Source: an uncultured Chlorobiota bacterium (GTDB lineage Bacteria; Bacteroidota; Kapaibacteriia; OLB7). From it: 33,340 bases of DNA. The stretch lies in the NCBI GenBank assembly GCA_946481475.1, contig CAMLOB010000001.1, positions 1-33,340 on the forward strand, in the 5' to 3' direction. The position numbers and the translations under genes are program-made. The notes under the pieces were generated by a model that had not been told where the DNA came from, searched no databases, and was given only the letters and a program-made list of their open reading frames with translations. Positions within the stretch are counted from its first letter, which is position 1, and the number at the start of each line of letters is the position of its first letter. Shown in pieces: positions 16,903 to 23,810 of the stretch.

Positions 16903-19900
16903 CTAAAAATCCTGCCCGATCGAGAGATAATATTTCGGTTTGCTCCAGGAGTTCAGGTTGTAGCTCCAGGCGACATCGAAGCGGAGGGGGAAGCCGAAGA
17001 CGAAGGAGCGGAGACCGATACCGGTGCCGAAACGGAGATCGTCGGCGACGGTACGTCCCTGCAGGTCGGTCGTCGTCAGGTTCAGATTCTCGTCCCAGGC
17101 GGCACCGACGTCGGCAAAGACCGAGCCGGTCAGAAGTTGAAGAATCGAAGGAAGCACACCACCGCTGCCGAAGAGGAGGAGCGGGTAGCGAAGCTCCAGA
17201 TTGACCAGACCGTACTTCGATCCGATCGATTCGCCCCAGTCGTATCCCCGCAACGGATAGCCGGGCGTCACCAGTGAGTAGTCCTCCGCATCGGCAATCG
17301 GAATTCCCTGACTGCTGAAGTCTGAATTGATCCAGAAGCCGTCCATCCCTCCGATAAAGAACTGCTGCGGATCGGGTCCGAAGCTGGCGCCGCCGGAAAA
17401 ACGGAAGGCGATGTCGTAGAGTCCGAGCTTGTCGAGCGGGATGTAGTGACGGAAGTCGGTGGTCGCCGACCAGAAGCCGACGCCGTCATCGCCGATCTTC
17501 GGGCTACCGGTCAGGTTGACATAGTAGCGGGAGCCGACAACCGGACTGAGAATCAGCGTCTCGGTGTTGTCGAAGACGTAGCGGACGTTCGGCATGGCGA
17601 GGAACTTCGACTGATCGTTCAGGAACGATTCCCCCTCAAGCGTTTCACGCGAGACGTTCATCAGCGTCGTCCCGAACTCGACCCGGCGGAACCGGTCGAA
17701 CGGATTCGACGCGGTGACGCTGGCCCCGAGCTGTCGGAACCGGGCGATCTCGCCGAAGCTTCCGACGCGGAAGAGGACGGAATTCTGGAAGAGACCGAAC
17801 TCGTAGTCGATCCGCTTGGCCAGATAGCTGTAGTAGGCGTAGAAGTCGCTGTTGATCAGATCGAACTGCAGGTTGCCGGCCAGATAGATATTGTGATCGC
17901 CAAGCTCATCGCTGAAGAGGGCCTGCACCAGACTCTGGAATCCGTAGAACGAATTGTAGGCTCCGGTCGCCTGGAAGACATCCATCGAGAACTTCACCTT
18001 GTAGTCCTGCACCACGTAATCGCCGTCACCGTCAACCGCGCCGGTCGGCGGATCGGCCGGTTTCGTGTAGGTCCTCGGTCCCGCCCGGTCGGCAGGCGGT
18101 TCCGACATGAGAGCCTCGTCCAGATCGATCTCCACGTCATCATATCCTTCCACATCGGTCACCACCGTCACACTCTCCTCCTCCTCTTCTCCGGCAACGA
18201 TTGCCGTGTCCGACACACCCCCATTCCGTTTCAGAAACGTCGTCTTCTCCAGTCCGTCCGGCAACCGCAATTCACGCGGCGCCAGGAGCTGGAAGATGTC
18301 GTATCCCCTGCCGTTCCAGGCCGAGAAGACCAGTCGGCTTCCGTCCGGAGTCAGCGTCAGTTGCTCGATGCCGGTGATCGAATTGGTGATCGCCCGTCCT
18401 TCGCCTCCGGGAGTATCCTTTACATAGATGTTGTAGATCCCGTTCAGGTCGGAGACATAGAAGAGGGAACCGTCCGGTCCGGGTGTCGGAGTCTTTTCAA
18501 CGGCTTCATCCGAAGTAATCCGCTCAAGGAGAAGAGAGGTGGCGTTCAGACTGTAGATATCGATCTGCTGATAGTCGTAATTCCAGATCTTGTAGTCCAA
18601 TCCCGTCGCACTCCGGATCGGATTGTCCTTCCGATCCGAAAGGAAGAAGACCGTCTCACTGTCTCCACTCCACTTCGGATCGAAATCGCTGTAGAGATCA
18701 TCGGTCAGATTTCTCAGTTCCTTCCCGGCCAGGTCATAGACATAGATATCCGACATATCCCCCTTGATCCCCTGGAAGGCAAGTCTCTTTCCGTCGGGAG
18801 ACCAGTCGACCGAGTAGATGGCATCGAGATCGAATTCCAGCTTTGTCCGGTCGCCGGAGCGGACATCGATCAGGAAGATCACATCCTTCCCCTTCGACTT
18901 GACGGCCATGGCAACACGTCGGCTGTCGGGAGACCAGGCAATGGCCGGACTCAGGAGATGAAGTTCCTCGAACTCCACGTTTCTCTCCCCTTCGACGAGC
19001 CTGCGGACATTGGAGGGATCGGCGATCTCCATCAGGTAGACCGAGCGGGGACCGTCGCGATCGGAGATAAAGGCGACGTTCAGTCCGTCGGGAGAGATTG
19101 AAGGGGAGGCGTTCATGAACGATTCCTCCTCCTCGTGATCGGTCAGAGCCCGGGCAAAATCGCGGGGACGTTTCCGGTCGGTGATGTCGGGCCAGTAGAT
19201 TTTCTTCAGGTCGTAGAGGAACTGTTCGGAGAACTCCTCAAGTCCCTTGCCGAAAGCCCCCTTGAAGGCCGCATCCAGCGATGCCGAGGAGTTGACCCGG
19301 TCAAGCAGTTCGCCGATCTTGTCCCGACCGTAATTCTCGGCCACATACCAGTAGAAGGCCTGTCCGCCACGATAGGCGAAGTAGCCGTTCATCTGGTAGA
19401 GCTCCGGCATGTACTCGCCGATCACCGCATCGCGAATAAACATATCGGTCTCGACGTTATAGCCGTCGTGTCCTTCGAATTCGGCCAGCCCTTCGTTCAT
19501 CCAGATCGGAAGATCGACCTGGATGTTGTTCTGGATAATCGACTGAACCGAGCCGCCGTAGAACTTGTCGTTCAGGACGGCGTGGACAAGTTCGTGGTGG
19601 ATGACGTGACGGAACTGTTCCCAGTTCCCCTCGAACGGGACCACAACCCGGTTCTTGTACAACTCGGTCACCCCTCCTACCCCTTCCGGCATGTAGGCGG
19701 AGACCACATTGGTCTGCTGAAAATCGTTCTTGGAATTGTAGACGACCAGGGAGATGCGCTCGGTGATGGTGAAGCGGAGATCTTCCTGCACGGTTCGCAG
19801 GGCGTCCTCGGCAACGTTGGCGGTGAAGACGGCCAGGTTCTCTCCGGACTCATCGTAGAAGTAGATGTCGAAGTGGGCGCTCTGGATAAACTTCCAGTCG

Positions 19901-20136
19901 AACTCACGATACTGCACCTTGTTCTTGCCGAACTCCTGCGCCGATACCTGACTCCCCGACAGAAAAAGCAGGAGAAGGGCAATAATTCCCCTCGCCGAAT
20001 ATGAAAACGCTTCGGTGGGTCTCTTCAACAGACTGGAAAACATACTTGATTCAGAAGATTGCATTGTTCTTGCAGGCACACACGAGCGACGCCCGTAACG
20101 GCGAACGATTGTAGGGTAAAAATCCTCCCCCTTCAT
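16903..20136 (-). CDS. Gluzincin metallopeptidase, TolB-like propeller and surface-antigen beta-barrel fusion
   Basis: The product has up to 1077 residues. The signal peptide (GIIALLLLFLSGSQVSA) ends near residue 67. Starts at 20064 or 20043 would shorten the unusual n-region, so the true start is uncertain. About residues 70-320 form a peptidase-MA-like domain with HHELVHAVLND (HExxH, about 181) and MNEGLAEFEG, giving the third zinc ligand Glu. TolB/PD40 propeller repeats follow (about 330-640): ASPSISPDGLNVAFISDRDG, SVDWSPDGKRLAFQG and FDPKWSGDSETVFFLSDR. An acidic linker (EEEEESVTVV onward, about 650-690) leads to a C-terminal Omp85-type surface-antigen barrel (about 720-1077). That barrel contains RGYDWGESIGSKYGLVNLEL and ends in Phe, as BAM substrates do. 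It is probably an outer-membrane protein displaying a protease and propeller. It stands alone. Confidence 0.8.
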   Translation of the reverse strand: MKGEDFYPTIVRRYGRRSCVPARTMQSSESSMFSSLLKRPTEAFSYSARGIIALLLLFLSGSQVSAQEFGKNKVQYREFDWKFIQSAHFDIYFYDESGENLAVFTANVAEDALRTVQEDLRFTITERISLVVYNSKNDFQQTNVVSAYMPEGVGGVTELYKNRVVVPFEGNWEQFRHVIHHELVHAVLNDKFYGGSVQSIIQNNIQVDLPIWMNEGLAEFEGHDGYNVETDMFIRDAVIGEYMPELYQMNGYFAYRGGQAFYWYVAENYGRDKIGELLDRVNSSASLDAAFKGAFGKGLEEFSEQFLYDLKKIYWPDITDRKRPRDFARALTDHEEEESFMNASPSISPDGLNVAFISDRDGPRSVYLMEIADPSNVRRLVEGERNVEFEELHLLSPAIAWSPDSRRVAMAVKSKGKDVIFLIDVRSGDRTKLEFDLDAIYSVDWSPDGKRLAFQGIKGDMSDIYVYDLAGKELRNLTDDLYSDFDPKWSGDSETVFFLSDRKDNPIRSATGLDYKIWNYDYQQIDIYSLNATSLLLERITSDEAVEKTPTPGPDGSLFYVSDLNGIYNIYVKDTPGGEGRAITNSITGIEQLTLTPDGSRLVFSAWNGRGYDIFQLLAPRELRLPDGLEKTTFLKRNGGVSDTAIVAGEEEEESVTVVTDVEGYDDVEIDLDEALMSEPPADRAGPRTYTKPADPPTGAVDGDGDYVVQDYKVKFSMDVFQATGAYNSFYGFQSLVQALFSDELGDHNIYLAGNLQFDLINSDFYAYYSYLAKRIDYEFGLFQNSVLFRVGSFGEIARFRQLGASVTASNPFDRFRRVEFGTTLMNVSRETLEGESFLNDQSKFLAMPNVRYVFDNTETLILSPVVGSRYYVNLTGSPKIGDDGVGFWSATTDFRHYIPLDKLGLYDIAFRFSGGASFGPDPQQFFIGGMDGFWINSDFSSQGIPIADAEDYSLVTPGYPLRGYDWGESIGSKYGLVNLELRYPLLLFGSGGVLPSILQLLTGSVFADVGAAWDENLNLTTTDLQGRTVADDLRFGTGIGLRSFVFGFPLRFDVAWSYNLNSWSKPKYYLSIGQDF

Positions 20137-20223
20137 TCCCCTGTCGTGTGATGACGACTCTATCCTCCCACCGAACTACCCTCTGTCACCGGTCAAGTTA
20201 CAGGATATTCATCCACATTCCGT

Positions 20224-20231
20224 TATCTTGG
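20224..20231 (+). promoter_or_regulatory. Possible -7 element (TATCTTGG)
   Basis: This is one mismatch from TAnnTTTG, 40 bases before the GTG of the small CxxC protein. It lies in the 127-base divergent gap, and no -33 element is evident. Confidence 0.3.
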
Positions 20232-20263
20232 CCGCTGGAATTCTGTCAGAATAGATTATTGCC

Positions 20264-20644
20264 GTGTTTCGATTTCGATCCGCATACTCAGCCGCAACCG
20301 CGACCGTGGCAATCTTTGCCTATGTCCTGCTGCTTGTTGCCGGATCGATTCACGCCACGAGACACTGGGATGGTCACGCCACCGACGGGACCGGCCTGTT
20401 CAGTCCGGATCGGTTTTCCGATGCGGACGATCGGGAGACTCCTGCCGACAATCAGAGTCCGGAGGATGAAGAAGAGAATGATTGTTTCCTCTGTCTTCAC
20501 GGAAAAATCCACTCCTCTTCGGCCGACGCACCATGCCTTACAGAACTGACCGAGACGGGCAAAGAGTTCCCTCTGCTCGTTTCGGCCTCTCCTTCCTTCT
20601 CTACGGTTTCTCTACCGCGACTTCGCGCTCCGCCTTTCGTTTGA
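20264..20644 (+). CDS. Small membrane-anchored CxxC protein, DUF2946-like
   Basis: The product has 126 residues from GTG 20264. An N-terminal signal or membrane segment (TVAIFAYVLLLVAGSIHA) is followed by His-containing HATRHWDGHATDG and a strongly acidic stretch. Then come a CFLCLHGKIH motif (CxxC plus two His) and a C-terminal LRAPPF. This layout (one membrane segment, CxxC, terminal R-x-PP) recalls DUF2946 proteins, which often neighbour genes for metal-related TonB receptors. That match is by pattern only. The motif could bind zinc or copper. It sits upstream of a His-rich lipoprotein and a ZnuD-like receptor, separated from them by a 276-base repeat array. Confidence 0.6.
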   Translation: MFRFRSAYSAATATVAIFAYVLLLVAGSIHATRHWDGHATDGTGLFSPDRFSDADDRETPADNQSPEDEEENDCFLCLHGKIHSSSADAPCLTELTETGKEFPLLVSASPSFSTVSLPRLRAPPFV

Positions 20645-20880
20645 ATTGAGCTTTGAGTTTTCAGCGATGAGCTTTGAGCGGTCAGCTTTAAGCAATCAGC
20701 TTTGCGCCTTTGCTCTTCGCGTCCTTTGCGTGAGCTTTGAGCTTTCAGCGGTCAGCTTTGAGCTTGCTGATAGCTAACGGCTCATAACTCACCGCTGATG
20801 GGTCACAGCTGATTGCTCATAGCTGATAGCTCACCACTGATGCTCACGGCTGACGGCTCATAGCTGACGGCTCACCGCTA
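20645..20880. repeat. Large palindrome-like TGAGC-word array
   Basis: Forward words (GAGCTTTGAGTTTTCAGC, CAGCGATGAGCTTTGAGC) run from just after the stop at 20644 to about 20764. Reverse words (GCTCATAACTCACCGC, GCTGATTGCTCATAGCTG) run from about 20765 to 20880. A TTTGCGCCTTTGCTCTTCG... block is embedded at 20701-20731. It ends 40 bases before the lipoprotein ATG. Confidence 0.85.
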
Positions 20881-20920
20881 CCCCGACAATTTCCACTATT
20901 CAAACGAAACGAAATCAACA

Positions 20921-21382
20921 ATGAATACCATACATCTTTTCCGCAACACCACGACAGCCCTTCTCCTCCCTCTGTTTCTGATCTTCTTCATCTCCGCCTG
21001 CGAGGAGAACCCGGTTGAGGAGGAGGAACATACCGATCCGGTCGGACTGATCGTCAGCGACGGAGGTGTCGAGATCGTACGAGTTGACCGGAGCACAGTC
21101 ACCGGAACGTTTGACGTCACCGCCGGCGTGCTCTCCCCTCACTACGATCTGGAGTTTCTTGATGAAGATGGGGATACGTTCATTCCGGACGACCCCGACT
21201 TCTCTCCCGAAGCGATCATCGCCGATCCGGAGGTCGTCGAGGTAGTCCGTGACGAGCCGCACGACTGGAATTTCCACCTTCGGGGGTTGAAGGAGGGGAC
21301 GACGACGGTCAGACTCGGCATCGCACACGGAGGGCACAGCGATTATCTGTCGCCGGAGATTACCATCGTCGTCATGCCGTAA
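20921..21382 (+). CDS. His- and acid-rich lipoprotein next to TonB receptor, likely metal-binding
   Basis: The product has 153 residues. A type II signal peptide ends in a lipobox (FFISAC, Cys27), so it is a lipoprotein. The mature part is acidic and spaced with His: EEEHTDPVGL, SPHYDLEFLDEDGD, EPHDWNFHLRGLKEGTTTVRL and IAHGGHSDYLSP. It ends in an immunoglobulin-like strand (EITIVVMP). I do not recognise a named family. Similar small acidic/His lipoproteins sit beside TonB receptors in Bacteroidota. The clustered His and Asp suggest divalent metal binding, handing a metal to the receptor encoded 14 bases downstream. An A-rich leader (ACGAAACGAAATCAACA) precedes the ATG, as is usual in the phylum. 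Confidence 0.65.
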   Translation: MNTIHLFRNTTTALLLPLFLIFFISACEENPVEEEEHTDPVGLIVSDGGVEIVRVDRSTVTGTFDVTAGVLSPHYDLEFLDEDGDTFIPDDPDFSPEAIIADPEVVEVVRDEPHDWNFHLRGLKEGTTTVRLGIAHGGHSDYLSPEITIVVMP

Positions 21383-21396
21383 CAGGGGTAGCGACG

Positions 21397-23640
21397 ATGA
21401 ACGGAAAAAGAAGATTCAGGAGGAAGAGGATCGTTCCGGTCCTCTTCCTCATACTCCTGACGGCCGGAAGCAAAAGAATGATGGCCGGATGCATCATCGG
21501 AGAAGTGGTCGACGCGGCAACCGGAGAGCCGATCAACTGGGGAACGATCCGAATCATTGAGTTGAACCGTGCCGAACCGGCGCACGACGGCGGACGGTTC
21601 CGGTTCTGTGACGTTCCGGTCGGAAGCTACAGACTGGAGGTCACCGCTCTCGGTTTCCGGACCGAGGAGCTGAAGCTGCAACTCGATTCGGAACGGGATA
21701 CGATCAATTTGCGGGTTCTGCTGGAGGAGACCGCGCTGCAGCTTGACGAGGTGGTGGTGATCGGTCAGCGGGACGATTCGTTCGGCGGACTCGATCCTTC
21801 CAGAAAACTCTCCGGCTCTTTGCTGCAACAGGAACTCGGGGGGACGCTCGGGGGAACGCTGGCAAACGAGCCGGGAGTGGCACAGCAGTCGATGGGACCG
21901 GCAACCTCCCGACCGGTGGTCCGGGGGGTCGGCGGCGACAGGTTGACGATCCTGGAGGATGGCGCGACAACCGGAGATGCGTCAAGTATTTCGGCCGACC
22001 ATGCGGTGGCGGCCGATCCGATCGGTGCCGAACGGATCGAGATCCTTCGGGGTCCGGCCGCCTTCCTCTACAGTTCGAACGCACTCGGCGGCGTCATCAA
22101 CGTCGACCGGGGAAACAGGACAGGGAACCTGCCGGATCAGATTCACGGGAACGTTACGGTGCAGGGCGAATCGGTCAATACCGGTCTGTCGGGAGGGGCC
22201 TCTCTCCGCATCCCCCTTGCACCCCTCGGTCTCTTCCTGCGCGGGAGTTACCGGAAAACGGGGAATGTCCGGGCCGGCGGTGAAGAGATCGGCAACACCG
22301 ATCTTGAGACGATCGATGTTGCCGGAGGACTCCGGTTTCCTTTCAAGCAGGGGGCGGTCGGCGTCGAGGGGGCACTCTACCGGAACCGATACGGCATTCC
22401 GGGAGGATTCATCGGCGCACATCCGGAAGGGGTACGGATCGAGATGCGGAGGCGACAGTTGGCCGCCGACGGGGAAATCCATCCGGGAGGTTCTCTCTTC
22501 CGAACGGTTTCGTTTGAAGGGAACTACACCAATTACTATCACCGCGAACTGGAAGCAGCCGACATTATCGGAACCGAATACGGCATCCTGACGACTTCCG
22601 GCGCAGTGCGACTTCACCACCATCCGGTCGGGAAGTTTTCCGATCGCGGAGTTATCGGGCTACAGGGATCCTTCGTCAATCTGGCCGCCAACGGCGTCCG
22701 CATTCCGCAGACCGATGAGAAGAGCATCGGCCTCTCTCTCTTTGAGGAAAAAGGATTCGGCGACGTTTCCCTCTCGGGGGCGATCCGCTTCGACCTGCGG
22801 CAGGTGGTGCCGTCGCGCGAAGATTCCACAAGCGCCGGTCACGTTCGCGAACGGACGTTCAACGGATTCTCCGGCGGGATCACCGCCTCCTGGTCTCCCG
22901 ACCTCGGAACCGGCGAGGCTCCCTTCCATCCCCTCTCCTTCGGCCTGACCTTGTCGCGAACCTGGCGCACTCCGAGCATAGAGGAACTCTTCTCCGACGG
23001 ACCCCACCTTGCCGCCTACAGTTACGAAGTGGGAAATGCGGAACTGGAGCCGGAGGAAGGACTCAACATCGAGCTGAACGGAAGGCTTTCCGGCGAAAAC
23101 GGCTACGTTGCCGGAGCACTCTTCGGCAACCGGATCGGGAACTACATCCTGCCCCATGCCACCGGCGAGACGAGCTTCCGAACCGGACTTCCGCTGTATC
23201 GACATACCGGAAGCGATGCTCTGCTGATCGGAGCGGAACTGGAGTTCGAACAGGAGCTTCCCTGGGGACTGAGCGGGGGAGGATCGCTGAGCTGGGTTCG
23301 GGGTGAGGAGATCGCGACTCACACTCCCCTTCCGGCAATCCCACCGCTGAACGGACGGGTGAGTCTGCGACACAAGGTCGGATCGGTCCTCTCCGGGGTT
23401 ACCGCCCGCTGGAGCGGTCCGCAGAAGAGAACCGGAGAGTTCGAGGAACCGACCGAGGGCTATCTCCTCTTCGATCTTCTCGTCCAGCTCCGCCTGAACT
23501 CCGCCGCGACGTTCCACACGTTGATTCTCGGCGTCGACAATGTGCTGGATACGGAGTACCGGAACCATCTCTCCCGCATCCGATCGGTCTTTCCGGAGCC
23601 GGGCAGAAACCTGCGACTTCACTACCGCCTTACATTCTAA
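21397..23640 (+). CDS. TonB-dependent receptor, ZnuD-like
   Basis: The product has 747 residues: a basic signal peptide (KRRFRRKRIVPVLFLILLTAG), a carboxypeptidase-regulatory-like domain (CIIGEVVDAATGEPINWG onward, about 32-115), a plug and a 22-strand barrel. The plug carries the signature of the zinc receptor ZnuD and relatives: SRPVVRGVGGDRLTILEDG, then DASSISADHAVAADPIGAER, then IEILRGPAAFLYSSNALGG. EELFSDGPHLAAYSYEVGN in the barrel is also typical of this group. The C-terminus (NLRLHYRLTF) ends in Phe. It probably imports zinc, or another metal or metallophore, using TonB energy. It starts 14 bases after the lipoprotein gene, so the two are likely one operon. No Zur-type operator could be identified. 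Confidence 0.82.
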   Translation: MNGKRRFRRKRIVPVLFLILLTAGSKRMMAGCIIGEVVDAATGEPINWGTIRIIELNRAEPAHDGGRFRFCDVPVGSYRLEVTALGFRTEELKLQLDSERDTINLRVLLEETALQLDEVVVIGQRDDSFGGLDPSRKLSGSLLQQELGGTLGGTLANEPGVAQQSMGPATSRPVVRGVGGDRLTILEDGATTGDASSISADHAVAADPIGAERIEILRGPAAFLYSSNALGGVINVDRGNRTGNLPDQIHGNVTVQGESVNTGLSGGASLRIPLAPLGLFLRGSYRKTGNVRAGGEEIGNTDLETIDVAGGLRFPFKQGAVGVEGALYRNRYGIPGGFIGAHPEGVRIEMRRRQLAADGEIHPGGSLFRTVSFEGNYTNYYHRELEAADIIGTEYGILTTSGAVRLHHHPVGKFSDRGVIGLQGSFVNLAANGVRIPQTDEKSIGLSLFEEKGFGDVSLSGAIRFDLRQVVPSREDSTSAGHVRERTFNGFSGGITASWSPDLGTGEAPFHPLSFGLTLSRTWRTPSIEELFSDGPHLAAYSYEVGNAELEPEEGLNIELNGRLSGENGYVAGALFGNRIGNYILPHATGETSFRTGLPLYRHTGSDALLIGAELEFEQELPWGLSGGGSLSWVRGEEIATHTPLPAIPPLNGRVSLRHKVGSVLSGVTARWSGPQKRTGEFEEPTEGYLLFDLLVQLRLNSAATFHTLILGVDNVLDTEYRNHLSRIRSVFPEPGRNLRLHYRLTF

Positions 23641-23780
23641 GATGGGAACGGAAGGTTGAAAAGGGGATATTTCCCGGGAGCATCGGCCCGGAGCTGATGC
23701 TTCTGATGCGATTGGGAAAATAGAAGGGGCTGATGTGCGACATTCTCCGTTCAAAAAACTCTGTTTCCGGATCGCAACCT

Positions 23781-23810
23781 ATTATATTGGAACCGGACCC
23801 AATAATATTA
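23781..23810. promoter_or_regulatory. AT-rich dyad directly before the TonB receptor start
   Basis: TATTGG and CCAATA are a perfect six-base inverted pair flanking AACCGGAC, with further A+T-rich bases outside. The segment runs to the base before ATG 23811. It could be an operator or just an A-rich translation leader. It stands out in a GC-rich region. Confidence 0.35.

Noticed and set aside
17446..19101. Plus-strand open frame of 551 codons inside the metallopeptidase fusion gene
   Set aside because: It is a shadow of a gene with consistent domain content, with no signal or motif of its own.
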